Under the pieces are notes generated by a model, which saw only the letters and a program-made list of their open reading frames with translations, searched no databases and was not told where the DNA came from. This document shows, in pieces, positions 26,772 to 34,667 of a stretch of DNA of 41,422 nt; the stretch's first letter is position 1; each line of letters starts with the position of its first letter. Location: positions 1 through 41,422 of the forward strand of contig CAJQPF010000062.1 of assembly GCA_905480095.1 (NCBI GenBank), given 5' to 3'. The position numbers were made by a program, and so were the translations under genes. Source of the stretch: an uncultured Flavobacteriales bacterium. GTDB taxonomy: Bacteria > Bacteroidota > Bacteroidia > Flavobacteriales_D > Sanyastnellaceae.

Positions 26772-27191
26772 CTATTCGTTTGTTTTGTGAGAATTTATAA
26801 ATTTTGAATGCTCATTTAAACCCATTCTCATGTTGGAAATTAGAGAGAGGCATTCATTCGTTATGTCTATTGGTAATTTATGCTCAATAAGAAATTTTCT
26901 TCCATCATAAGAAGTTATACTATTTTCATTTGCATTAAAACAGATGTCGCAATAAAAATGATCTACTAGAATTTGGATACAGGTTAAATCATATTGATTT
27001 AGTAAAATCATAAACTCTTCTTTTGCACAGGTTGTTTGAATCTGTCTGCGATTTTCATATTTGTTATTTGGATTAATCTTATCTAGAAACATGTGATTTT
27101 CTGCTATCCAGTGTTCAACGTCAGATGTGTTTGTTTGCCCTACCATAGTCACACTCATCAAACAAGCTAAAGCAGTAATAAATAGTCTCAT
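26772..27191 (-). CDS. Hypothetical secreted protein
   Basis: A 139-residue protein with a signal peptide (MRLFITALACLMSVTMVGQ); ATG 27191 is chosen because it opens this signal, over an in-frame ATG at 27242. The mature part is charged and mostly helical with several Cys (QTTCAKEEFMILLNQYDLTC, DHFYCDICFNANEN, NECLSLISNMRMGLNEH). No family recognised. It is AT-rich and follows the 27246-27632 lipoprotein gene on the same strand, with which it is probably cotranscribed. Confidence 0.55.
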   Translation of the reverse strand: MRLFITALACLMSVTMVGQTNTSDVEHWIAENHMFLDKINPNNKYENRRQIQTTCAKEEFMILLNQYDLTCIQILVDHFYCDICFNANENSITSYDGRKFLIEHKLPIDITNECLSLISNMRMGLNEHSKFINSHKTNE

Positions 27192-27245
27192 GTTATTCGT
27201 TTTAATACCTGTACAATCATCTTTTACGTGGTACATCCTCAATCG

Positions 27246-27632
27246 CTATTCAAAGTCATCGTCAGTAATGACATAAGTACACACCTGAATAGTATGTCTT
27301 TTGCCACTTAAATCTTCAATCCAGCGATATTCATCTCTAAAGTCCCCAATAAACAGATAATTGTCAAGCAAAACAACAAGTGTGTCAGTGTCAGTGATTG
27401 AACAAGGAGATGATGGCAATTCGCATGGATGATTTCCTAATTTCTGAAAAAATTCTATATCAACATATGAGTTTTGAGGTAGGGTGTAAATACTATCCAT
27501 GTCATAAATACTACTGAAATAATGTACTTGAAATGAATGGGAAGATTCGTTTTGAATAAGCTTTCTGCTTGTATGCGTAGTTTCACAACTGAATAAAAGT
27601 AAACAAGCAAAAACTATAATAAAGCGTCGCAT
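27246..27632 (-). CDS. Hypothetical lipoprotein
   Basis: A 128-residue protein with a clear lipoprotein signal (MRRFIIVFACLLLFSC, Cys16). The mature part is predicted beta-rich (SHSFQVHYFSSIYDMDSIYT, then TDTLVVLLDNYLFIGDFRD) and ends acidic, TDDDFE. Two more Cys (NHPCELPSSPCSITD) could form a disulfide. No known domain; function unknown. Confidence 0.6.
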   Translation of the reverse strand: MRRFIIVFACLLLFSCETTHTSRKLIQNESSHSFQVHYFSSIYDMDSIYTLPQNSYVDIEFFQKLGNHPCELPSSPCSITDTDTLVVLLDNYLFIGDFRDEYRWIEDLSGKRHTIQVCTYVITDDDFE

Positions 27633-27715
27633 ATGATTGATTTACGTCTTGTAATGTACTTCAAAGCCTCGCCATATCCTGACTTTAAGAAGAAGTTGCA
27701 TTACTAAGTGACTGA

Positions 27716-28609
27716 TTAATCGTAGAAGTTCGTCATGATGATCGCATGCGGCAAAGTAATCACTGAGATGCTAATGACGGAGAAGAGAAACAAGGATATG
27801 GGTAAAACCTGGGTTTGGATACCAATGTAAAAAAGAAAAAGAAAAATGAGCGATACGAGTGTATGTGGCAGAAGTAAAACAATAAATTTTTTCAAATTCA
27901 ATGCCGGTCTTACCTCCCTGAGGTAATTATATTCTTGGGTGAGTACTTTCATTGAATGAAGAAAAATAAAATAAAGGGTAAAGCTGATCACAATAGGAAA
28001 TAAATAAAAAGTCAGATGTATTAGAAACAGTTGGAACAATTCCGCTAAAAGATCTTGACTGTTGTTTTTATCTCTGTACTTTTTAAGACACAAGATGGTT
28101 ATTAGCATCACATTGCTTCCATAAAATAAATAGTCTATCGAGGGATGATCAAACACATGACCAAACTGCACAGTATCTGTAAACGTTTGGCACAATATTA
28201 AAAGTTCAGATTGATTATAAAAGACCAGAGTTGAAAGCAAGCATACACCCCACAAAGTATAGATCGATTTCTTAAAGCGAGATTTGAAAGCATAATCGGA
28301 AAGTTGGGATTCGCCGAAGTGAAACGCTGAGATGAGAAAGAAAAATAGAAGCGAAAAAATGGGAAAAAAATACCAAAAACAACAGTAGACAGCAATGGTT
28401 GAGAGGTATACAGAATAAAACATTAGCTGAGGAACCTTGTGCTTCGAGAGAAAAAGCACGTTATCAATTGCGCCATGCGGTATCCCAAATAAAGACATTA
28501 ACACAAGTGCAGCCTTCAATTGATGATCGATGTCAATTTCACCATTTAAAGTGTAGATCCCAAATAAAAGATAGACTATAACGAGATATGTAAAGGAATA
28601 TCGATTCAT
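27716..28609 (-). CDS. blh: Brp/Blh-type beta-carotene 15,15'-dioxygenase
   Basis: A 297-residue polytopic membrane enzyme that splits beta-carotene into two retinal molecules, normally to supply a rhodopsin. Family hallmarks: FGIPHGAIDNVLFLS (residues 41-55), LISAFHFGESQLSDYA near 90-105, the FIFLHSMKVL segment, and the last motif SVITLPHAIIMTNF. The His residues in these motifs are the expected iron ligands. About seven or eight hydrophobic helices are visible. No rhodopsin or carotenoid synthesis gene lies in the window, so these must be elsewhere if the enzyme is used. Confidence 0.85.
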   Translation of the reverse strand: MNRYSFTYLVIVYLLFGIYTLNGEIDIDHQLKAALVLMSLFGIPHGAIDNVLFLSKHKVPQLMFYSVYLSTIAVYCCFWYFFPIFSLLFFFLISAFHFGESQLSDYAFKSRFKKSIYTLWGVCLLSTLVFYNQSELLILCQTFTDTVQFGHVFDHPSIDYLFYGSNVMLITILCLKKYRDKNNSQDLLAELFQLFLIHLTFYLFPIVISFTLYFIFLHSMKVLTQEYNYLREVRPALNLKKFIVLLLPHTLVSLIFLFLFYIGIQTQVLPISLFLFSVISISVITLPHAIIMTNFYD

Positions 28610-28885
28610 AAAATGTGTCGCATAGATTTAGCGGTTTTTGATTAAATTCTGAAATGACCCAGCGTACAAGAAGTACGATTAAATGCACCCAGCCACATGC
28701 TAAACTCTTTAATTTAAATATTTAAGATTACTAAGATAGAACTTTACTGATATTCAATACCCTTAATTTATGAGGATCAAAATTGATTAAGGACAACCAG
28801 TTAAGTTTATTTAGTCTGATTCTAAATCACTGGTTTGTTGCTATTTATATTGATTCTAAACATAAAAATGACTATATTGTTATTG

Positions 28886-28893
28886 TAACTTTA
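28886..28893 (+). promoter_or_regulatory. -7 box for the Cys/His-rich small protein
   Basis: TAACTTTA (7 of 8 to TAnnTTTG), six bases before ATG 28900. If real, the message is leaderless. The rest of the 290-bp gap from the blh start (28610-28885) is AT-rich and shows nothing else I can name. Confidence 0.35.
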
Positions 28894-28899
28894 GAAATC

Positions 28900-29145
28900 A
28901 TGGCATTAAATAGCGTTAACTCCTGTACAAACTGCGAGAATCTTGAAAAGAGTTTCAATTGTAGCATACACAATGTGGTCGTTGATTTGAATAACACTTG
29001 TGACAATCATAATTTGAAAGTGAATATCACAAAATCGTCTTCATGCTCAAACTGTTCAAACCACAATACTTCAAGCTGCTCACATCCCAAACAAGCCACC
29101 AACGACTTGCTTTGTTTCGACTGGACTAAGGTCGGAGACGCTTAA
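28900..29145 (+). CDS. Cys/His-rich small protein, possible zinc-binding
   Basis: An 81-residue soluble protein with no signal. Eight Cys and several His form two blocks: CTNCENLEKSFNCSIH (CxxC-x8-CxxH) with TCDNH, then SCSNCSNHNTSSCSH and a late LLCFDW. This spacing is typical of structural zinc sites or small Fe-S or redox proteins. ATG 28900 is chosen over TTG 28783 because the motif-bearing part and a -7 box both fit it. It lies between blh and the YgjP-type peptidase gene, within the suggested light-response locus. No family could be named with confidence. Confidence 0.55.
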   Translation: MALNSVNSCTNCENLEKSFNCSIHNVVVDLNNTCDNHNLKVNITKSSSCSNCSNHNTSSCSHPKQATNDLLCFDWTKVGDA

Positions 29146-29181
29146 TTATTCTCGATAACCATCGCTGATTGAACGATTGCG

Positions 29182-29898
29182 TCAATAAATCTTAATACCA
29201 TACGCTTTGACCTCTCGGTCTAGTTTTCTTGCATCTCCAGAAACGATGTCTAAGAGTTGCCAGAAATCTTTGCTGTGATTTTTCACCTTTGTGTGCACCA
29301 ATTCATGAAGAATGACATAATCTACAAGGTGATCGGGCAAACGCATGAGGTGGAGGCTTAGATTGATTTTGTTGTCAAACGAACAACTTCCCCATCTGGT
29401 TTTTGAATTCTTAATGGCGACATTTTTATATTCAAAGTTGTGCGCCGCTGCCAATTCCTTTACTCTGCCGGGAAGAAGCTTCTTGGCTTCCTTTCTCCAG
29501 GCGAGTTCAATCGCTTGGCGTATTGCAAGTTGCACCTCCGAATCTTCAATGTTGCTTGAGTGAGGGATGTCAACGGCTATTGTGTTATTTCTGACGTCAG
29601 TCTTCACCGTTGCAGTTTCGGAAAACGTCATCACTAGATGATGAGATCTTGTTTCGAATTTTGTGTCCAAATGAAAGACGGTTAACAAACCCTCGGCTTT
29701 TTTCATCTTTGACAAGTGGGTCTTGATCCAACTGATGCGTTCCTCCGCAAGCGCCTTTGCCTTATTAAAACTTACAGAACGAGGCACGGAGACACGAACA
29801 CCCACAAAAGGTTTAATCGTGATGTTCAAACGTTTGGCACGATGACTGCGAAAAAATATGATGTCGACACCCTGAATATTTACAACTTCATCTTCCAT
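29182..29898 (-). CDS. YgjP-like metallopeptidase (DUF45)
   Basis: A 238-residue cytoplasmic protein with the zincin motif HELVH and a third ligand in NHSKDFW (VILHELVHTKVKNHSKDFW). The N-terminal part (IIFFRSHRAKRLNITIKPFV, GVRVSVPRSVSFNKAKALAE) and NSKTRWGSCS are typical of the YgjP/DUF45 (M48-related) family. Substrates are unknown for this family. It follows the flavin reductase gene by 29 bases on the same strand, so carH-like, flavin reductase and ygjP-like probably form one operon. Confidence 0.87.
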   Translation of the reverse strand: MEDEVVNIQGVDIIFFRSHRAKRLNITIKPFVGVRVSVPRSVSFNKAKALAEERISWIKTHLSKMKKAEGLLTVFHLDTKFETRSHHLVMTFSETATVKTDVRNNTIAVDIPHSSNIEDSEVQLAIRQAIELAWRKEAKKLLPGRVKELAAAHNFEYKNVAIKNSKTRWGSCSFDNKINLSLHLMRLPDHLVDYVILHELVHTKVKNHSKDFWQLLDIVSGDARKLDREVKAYGIKIY

Positions 29899-29927
29899 AA
29901 ATCAATCTGAACAAGACCATAGGAGGA

Positions 29928-30551
29928 TCAATGTGGATATTCTTCGTAAGCTAACCTCATGTGAGGACTTGCTTTATAATATTCGTAAACGCCTAGAATA
30001 CAAATGTCATTTAAATCAAACTTAAGACGATCCTGGTCAATCACGCGTGGATTAATTTCAATCCAATCCACCTCACCGATCACGAGATTACACTTGTTAG
30101 GCAACTCAATGATTTTATTTAACACGAGCCCAAATCGAATGTATGACTCATCCACTGCAGGGGCCTTCCAGTTGTTGGCGTTGTAAATATTTGGTGTTAG
30201 GCCCACAGCGTCAAATTCAGAAATATGCTCAGGAAATTTTGCACTACATCGGTGAGCTTGTTTAACAATATCACTGTGAACATGAGAGATCGTATACTGC
30301 CCTGTCGCTTTTATATTCTTAAAGGTATGCGCGTATTCACCAGGCGGCCTTAAAACAATCCCCATCAAAGCAGGACTTGACCCGAGATGCATAAGAGAGC
30401 TCACGATGCTTAAATTATGCACTCCCTCACCGTTTACACTACCCACCAGAACAGGACTTTTAAACCCACTCAAAGTATTAACAAGCTCTGCTCTTGGTCG
30501 TGACTCCATTTCCTTGAGATCAGAAACGCTTATTTTATGATAGGCTGACAC
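29928..30551 (-). CDS. Flavin reductase-like FMN-binding protein
   Basis: A 207-residue cytoplasmic protein of the FMN-binding split-barrel (flavin reductase) family: LVNTLSGFKSPVLVGSVNGE, VHNLSIVSSLMHLGSSPALM, GIVLRPPGEYAHTFKNIKAT and the late ESYIRFGLVLNKIIELP. It would reduce FMN/FAD with NAD(P)H for another enzyme or act as a flavin-binding protein. The start is GTG (30549-30551), immediately after the TAA of the CarH-like regulator, so translation is probably coupled. The adjacency suggests light or oxidative-stress control. Confidence 0.85.
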   Translation of the reverse strand: MSAYHKISVSDLKEMESRPRAELVNTLSGFKSPVLVGSVNGEGVHNLSIVSSLMHLGSSPALMGIVLRPPGEYAHTFKNIKATGQYTISHVHSDIVKQAHRCSAKFPEHISEFDAVGLTPNIYNANNWKAPAVDESYIRFGLVLNKIIELPNKCNLVIGEVDWIEINPRVIDQDRLKFDLNDICILGVYEYYKASPHMRLAYEEYPH

Positions 30552-31427
30552 TTAATTTAGGATTGATTGAAACTCATCTATGGAGGATATTATTTTGACA
30601 TTTTTAAACCCTTTAAGTGACATGTTTTTGATTCTGGAAACAGGTAAAATATCAGAACCTGAAAATGTTTCATCCAGATAAGAAACAACATGTTCCAGCT
30701 TATTCACAGAAGACTGAGCGATGGCGAAAAACATGATTTTATTTATTGTGAAATAATCTTTCAAAATCTCCAATGACTTCAAAGGAACAGATTGCCCCAA
30801 ATAAATGACGAATTTATTATTTTCAGTGAGTATTAAACTCGCCACCAAAAGTCCAATTTCATGGTGCTCACCTTCGGGCAGAAACAACAGCCAAACTTCT
30901 TTGTCTTGCACATTTCCATGATCGACACTGTCAATCCTTGAATATAACTTTTGCTTAATTAATTCAGATAAAAAATGTTCTTGAGAAGGCAAAATATCAT
31001 TCGTAAGCCACAGATATCCAATTCGATTTAGCGCTGGCAACAAAATATTTTTGTAAACATAAAGCGTGTCATAGCGATCTAAGGAATCATTTAATACTTC
31101 ATGAAATAATGCTTTATTAAATGTCAGGGCTGATTCAATAACCTTATTTAACTGCTTTAAATGATAAATTTCATCATCACGTGTGACGTTCCTGACTTGG
31201 TCTTCAATGTCCTTGTTTGTATAGGAAGCGATTTTAGAAATTTTAAACCCTTTGTTCTTTAAAATTGAAACATTTAAGGCCTTGACAAGTGTTTCATCAT
31301 CGTAGAACCTGATGTTTGTTGGGGTTCTTTGGGGTTCAAATAAATTATATCTATTCTCCCAAGTTCTAATAAGCAACTTACTAAATCCAGTTATGTTGGA
31401 GAGTTGTTCTATTGAATATTGTGCCAT
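30552..31427 (-). CDS. CarH/LitR-type MerR regulator with cobalamin-binding domain
   Basis: A 291-residue one-component regulator. Residues 1-70 are a MerR winged helix (YSIEQLSNITGFSKLLIRTW, then ENRYNLFEPQRTPTNIRFYD). Residues 85-175 form the helical cap, which keeps the W-x9-EH motif (Trp140, Glu150, His151) of AdoB12 photoreceptors. The Rossmann-like B12 domain has ExHxxG (EHHEIG, lower ligand His189) and FVIYLGQSVPLKSLEILKDY. CarH homologues bind operators in the dark as AdoB12 tetramers and let go in light. Here the divergent FAS1 gene and the downstream flavin reductase and peptidase genes are likely targets; this is inference. The GG near the end of the usual motif is not clear. Confidence 0.85.
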   Translation of the reverse strand: MAQYSIEQLSNITGFSKLLIRTWENRYNLFEPQRTPTNIRFYDDETLVKALNVSILKNKGFKISKIASYTNKDIEDQVRNVTRDDEIYHLKQLNKVIESALTFNKALFHEVLNDSLDRYDTLYVYKNILLPALNRIGYLWLTNDILPSQEHFLSELIKQKLYSRIDSVDHGNVQDKEVWLLFLPEGEHHEIGLLVASLILTENNKFVIYLGQSVPLKSLEILKDYFTINKIMFFAIAQSSVNKLEHVVSYLDETFSGSDILPVSRIKNMSLKGFKNVKIISSIDEFQSILN

Positions 31428-31437
31428 TGTGGTTGCA

Positions 31438-31544
31438 ATTTACAATAATGTATATACTTAATCAAAAAAAGTTCTACAAAATTTTGGTTTATGGCTTTTG
31501 GTGCGCTTATGTTTGCATAACATTTACAATTAATAATTATACAA
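31438..31544 (+). promoter_or_regulatory. TACAA direct repeats between the CarH-like and FAS1 genes
   Basis: Four TACAA sites in one orientation start at 31441, 31475, 31525 and 31540; two sit in identical ATTTACAAT 9-mers (31438-31446, 31522-31530). They flank the FAS1 promoter. Repeated half-sites in the promoter of a CarH-type gene could be its operator; this is inferred. Confidence 0.3.
31484..31515 (+). promoter_or_regulatory. Promoter of the FAS1 repeat gene
   Basis: TTG at 31484-31486, 21 bases, then a perfect TATGTTTG at 31508-31515. The leader would be about 25-30 bases. Confidence 0.6.
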
Positions 31545-31545
31545 A

Positions 31546-33411
31546 ATGAAATATTTTAACTTTAACATTCTCATAGCATCCTTATTTTGCTTGTTCTCAC
31601 TGAATGCTTTTTCTCAATCCGTATTCGGAATTATTGAAAGCTCTGAAACACACACCACACTTGAAGCAGCGATAGTTGCGGCTGAGTTAGATGAGACACT
31701 CTCATCAGAAGGAACTTTCACAGTATTTGCTCCGACAGATGATGCATTCAGTTTAATTCCTGCTGATGTCCTTGAAACTTTGCTTGCAGACCCATCTGGA
31801 GATCTCACACAAATACTTTTAAATCACGTTGTATCTAGCGTTGCAATGAGTACTGATTTGTCCGATGGAATGATGATCACCACACTGCAAGGCGGTGAAG
31901 TGACAGTATCAATCACAGACGGAATGGTCATGATTGGAGATGCAAATGTGACTCTTGCAAACCTTGAGGCAGACAACGGCGTCGTTCATGTCATCGATGC
32001 AGTATTGGTCCCAGTATTTCCTACCAACACTGTTTTTGACATCATTGAAAACTCTGAGTCACATAACACACTAGAAGCAGCAATTGTTGCAGCTGGTTTA
32101 AATGAAACCCTCGCATCTGATGGACCATTTACTGTATTTGCTCCGACAGATGAGGCGTTCGGCTTAATTCCGGCTGACGTTATTGAAGCACTGCTTGCAG
32201 ACCCAACTGGAGACCTCACTCAGATCCTCTTAAACCACGTTGTTTCAGGAACGACATTGAGTACTGATTTGTCTGATGGCTTGATGATAGAAACGTTGCA
32301 AGGCGGTGAAGTGGAAGTCTCAATCACAGACGGAATGGTCATGATTGGAGACGCAAACGTTATCGTCGCTAATCTTGAGGCAGACAACGGTGTCGTTCAT
32401 GTGATTGATGCGGTTCTCGTACCTAATGTTGAAAACAACTCTGTGTTCGACATTATTGCAAGTTCAGACGTACACAACACATTAGAAACAGCTATTGTTG
32501 CAGCAGGATTAGACGAGACACTAACAAATGACGGTCCTTTTACTGTGTTTGCTCCTACAGATGATGCCTTTAGTTTAGTTCCTGCGAACGTTCTTGAAAC
32601 ATTGCTCGCAGATCCAACAGGACTGTTAACTCAAATACTATTGAACCATGTCGTTGCAGGAACTGCCTTGAGCACAGACCTTTCAGATGGAATGATGATC
32701 GAAACGTTGCAAGGAGGAGAAGTGATGGTATCGCTTAACGATGGAGTTGTGATGATTAACAATGCAGTTGTAGTGGCCGCAAATATCCAAGCATCTAATG
32801 GTGTTGTCCATGTCATCGATGCGATATTAATGCCAGAACTGCCAACCAACACTGTATTTGACATTATTGCTAATTCAGAAGTACACAATACATTAGAGGC
32901 AGCAATTGTGGCAGCAGGATTAGATGAAACACTTGCGTCTGATGGACCATTTACAGTATTTGCTCCGACAGATGATGCATTCAGCTTAATTCCAGCAAAT
33001 GTCATCGAAACATTGCTCGCAGATCCAACAGGTGATCTCACGCAAATATTGTTAAACCACGTTGTTTCAGGAGCGACAATGAGTACTGATTTATCCGATG
33101 GAATGATGATTACAACATTGCAAGGAGGTGAAGTAATGGTGTCGATTACAGATGGGGTGGTCATGATTGGCAATGCAACTGTGATTATCGCAGATATCAC
33201 TGCCGACAATGGTGTTGTACATGTGATTGATGCAGTCCTCGAAACGACAGTGAATAACATCGTTGAATCTAGCATGCTTATTGAAAATGACACCTACTTA
33301 TACAGTGTAGACATCACAGGAAGAGAAATCAATTACAACACCACAAATACGATTGTATTCGATATCTACAAGTCTGGAAAAACGATCAAGAGGTTTGTAA
33401 CAATTCAATAA
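31546..33411 (+). CDS. Secreted protein with four FAS1 (fasciclin) domains
   Basis: A 621-residue exported protein: signal peptide 1-24 (ending LNAFSQ), four FAS1 domains with an exact 137-residue period (25-161, 162-298, 299-435, 436-572), and a T9SS-like C-terminal tail (YSVDITGREINYNTTNT, ending GKTIKRFVTIQ). Each copy has the H1 box FTVFAPTDDAF and the H2 box NGVVHVIDAVL. FAS1 domains bind surfaces, sugars or other proteins, so adhesion or matrix is the likely role. Start supported by the signal peptide and an upstream promoter. It is divergent from the CarH-like regulator; an SRPBCC gene follows 21 bases downstream. Confidence 0.9.
   Translation: MKYFNFNILIASLFCLFSLNAFSQSVFGIIESSETHTTLEAAIVAAELDETLSSEGTFTVFAPTDDAFSLIPADVLETLLADPSGDLTQILLNHVVSSVAMSTDLSDGMMITTLQGGEVTVSITDGMVMIGDANVTLANLEADNGVVHVIDAVLVPVFPTNTVFDIIENSESHNTLEAAIVAAGLNETLASDGPFTVFAPTDEAFGLIPADVIEALLADPTGDLTQILLNHVVSGTTLSTDLSDGLMIETLQGGEVEVSITDGMVMIGDANVIVANLEADNGVVHVIDAVLVPNVENNSVFDIIASSDVHNTLETAIVAAGLDETLTNDGPFTVFAPTDDAFSLVPANVLETLLADPTGLLTQILLNHVVAGTALSTDLSDGMMIETLQGGEVMVSLNDGVVMINNAVVVAANIQASNGVVHVIDAILMPELPTNTVFDIIANSEVHNTLEAAIVAAGLDETLASDGPFTVFAPTDDAFSLIPANVIETLLADPTGDLTQILLNHVVSGATMSTDLSDGMMITTLQGGEVMVSITDGVVMIGNATVIIADITADNGVVHVIDAVLETTVNNIVESSMLIENDTYLYSVDITGREINYNTTNTIVFDIYKSGKTIKRFVTIQ
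31618..33261 (+). repeat. Four tandem 411-bp repeats coding FAS1 domains
   Basis: Copies start at 31618, 32029, 32440 and 32851, all 411 bp with no length change. The encoded units are highly similar throughout, with copies 2 to 4 sharing TVFAPTD and the DLSDG-MI-TLQGGEV stretch. Copy number could vary between strains. Confidence 0.9.
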
Positions 33412-33432
33412 TTATAACGCCAACAATTCATT

Positions 33433-33894
33433 ATGGGCTACTTCCAAATACGTGATGAGCAGGTTGTGAAGACTGATATAGATAACCTATGGAAATTTGT
33501 ATCAGACCCTTCAAACCTGAAAAAGCTGACACCATCAAAACTTGGCTTTAAGATGATGACATCGACACATTCGGAGATGACAGAAGGAATGATTATCACC
33601 TATAGAATCACGCCTCTTCTTAATATCAAAGCCAAGTGGGTAACAGAAATTAGTCATGTGAAGAAAAATGAGTACTTTATCGACAAACAGGTGTATGGAC
33701 CCTATAAATTATGGCATCACCAACACATCTTTAAAGTGATTGACAAACATCATGTACGCATGACTGACATCGTTACTTACGCTCTTCCATTTGGAATTAT
33801 CGGTAACTTCATAAACTTGATATTTATTCGAAAAAAATTAAAGACCGTTTTCGATTACCGTAAAGTTGCTTTAAATAAAATCTATCACAAATGA
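33433..33894 (+). CDS. SRPBCC (START-like) family protein
   Basis: A 153-residue protein of the SRPBCC ligand-binding fold: FQIRDEQVVKTDIDNLWKFV, SDPSNLKKLTPSKLGFKM, a central strand set (MIITYRITPLLNIKAKWVTE, EYFIDKQVYGPYKLWHHQH), and ends TDIVTYALPFGIIGNFINLI. It has a hydrophobic cavity that could bind a lipid, sterol or pigment; the ligand is unknown. It starts 21 bases after the FAS1 gene and its TGA overlaps the next start (ATGA). In other Bacteroidota such proteins are often found beside light or carotenoid genes; that is from memory. Confidence 0.85.
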   Translation: MGYFQIRDEQVVKTDIDNLWKFVSDPSNLKKLTPSKLGFKMMTSTHSEMTEGMIITYRITPLLNIKAKWVTEISHVKKNEYFIDKQVYGPYKLWHHQHIFKVIDKHHVRMTDIVTYALPFGIIGNFINLIFIRKKLKTVFDYRKVALNKIYHK

Positions 33895-34064
33895 TCAATT
33901 TTTTTAGAAGAAAATCCAAATATGAAAAACTAAATGCTGAATATGAAAAGCTCATGAAGCAGGCATTTGTGCTCTCAACAACAAATAGAACGTTGAGTGA
34001 TCAAGCAGCAGCAAAAGCAGATGATATTCAGAAATTAATGTTGGCACTGGAAACAAAAAAATAA
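33891..34064 (+). CDS. Lacal_2735 family small protein
   Basis: A 57-residue helical protein: MINFFRRKSKYEKLNAEYEK at the start, then a middle segment QAFVLSTTNRTLSDQAAAKA and a Leu/Met-rich end. It matches the pattern of the Lacal_2735 family of Flavobacteriia (short N-terminal basic patch, LSTTNR, DQAAAKAD), whose function is unknown. Its ATG overlaps the SRPBCC stop in an ATGA junction, so the two are translated together. A terminator follows 57 bases later. Confidence 0.75.
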   Translation: MINFFRRKSKYEKLNAEYEKLMKQAFVLSTTNRTLSDQAAAKADDIQKLMLALETKK

Positions 34065-34121
34065 CAGCATAGGGCTCACAAAGCAAAATGAGTTAAACCC
34101 ATTGTAACAATTGATTAAACG

Positions 34122-34150
34122 AAAGTCGATCCTTACGGATCGGCTTTTGT
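34122..34150 (+). terminator. Terminator after the FAS1-SRPBCC-Lacal_2735 operon
   Basis: Eleven-bp stem AAAGTCGATCC / GGATCGGCTTT (one G-U pair) with loop TTAC, then CTTTTGT. The end of its T tract also supplies the -33 TTG of the next promoter. Confidence 0.8.
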
Positions 34151-34178
34151 TCATTTACGAACTTATATAATATCTTCA
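34147..34178 (+). promoter_or_regulatory. Possible promoter of the haem-binding-domain gene
   Basis: TTG at 34147-34149 (terminator T tract), 21 bases, then TATCTTCA (6 of 8) at 34171-34178; ATG follows after four bases. Confidence 0.35.
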
Positions 34179-34182
34179 CCAA

Positions 34183-34629
34183 ATGATTAAAAGACCTAGC
34201 AAACGCAGTGTACTTATAACATTACTCATCGTTTTTGTCGCAATACAAATGAAAACGACAGATAAGACACCAATCAATATCATTCCTGCATCGGATTTCC
34301 TCACAATGGAAGAAGCGCCTCAAGATGTCGCAAAACTCATTCAATCCGTCTGCTACGATTGCCATTCAAACCAAACCCAATACCCTTGGTATAGCCATGT
34401 TGCGCCAGTAAGTTGGTGGTTAGAGGGACACATCAAAAACGGCAAATCAAAAGTTAACTTTTCAATTTGGGACACCTATACACCAGCTCAGCAAGTCAGA
34501 CTAAAAAACGAAAGTGCTGAACTGATTGAAAAGAAATGGATGCCCATTTTGACATATAAAATAACGCACGCAGATGCGAGACTCACCGAAGCGCAAAGGC
34601 TCATGCTGATCGATTGGCTGAAAGAGTAG
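34183..34629 (+). CDS. Haem-binding domain protein
   Basis: A 148-residue protein with an N-terminal membrane anchor (about 9-22, VLITLLIVFVAIQM) and the Haem_bd domain: a single CxxCH (VCYDCHSNQTQYPWYSHV) followed by APVSWWLEGHIKNGKSKVNF and helical C-terminus ending EAQRLMLIDWLKE. It faces the periplasm and should carry one c-type haem. Partner and role are unknown. It stands alone between a terminator and the era promoter. Confidence 0.85.
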   Translation: MIKRPSKRSVLITLLIVFVAIQMKTTDKTPINIIPASDFLTMEEAPQDVAKLIQSVCYDCHSNQTQYPWYSHVAPVSWWLEGHIKNGKSKVNFSIWDTYTPAQQVRLKNESAELIEKKWMPILTYKITHADARLTEAQRLMLIDWLKE

Positions 34630-34648
34630 CCGACACCTCGCATCGTTG

Positions 34649-34656
34649 TACCTTTG
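34649..34656 (+). promoter_or_regulatory. -7 box of the era-ispE promoter
   Basis: TACCTTTG, a perfect TAnnTTTG, 11 bases before the era ATG, giving a leader of only a few bases. No -33 TTG at normal spacing. Confidence 0.5.
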
Positions 34657-34667
34657 TAGCATAGAAT

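Noticed and set aside
26752-26772. Hairpin GTGTGAAG / CTTCGCAC after the 26772-27191 gene
   Set aside because: The stem is good, but no T run follows on the minus strand, so a terminator is not supported.
32631-33293. Open frame of 220 codons antisense to the FAS1 gene
   Set aside because: The FAS1 repeats account for the open reverse frames; its own translation is low-complexity Ser/Thr/Ile and repeats with the 411-bp period.
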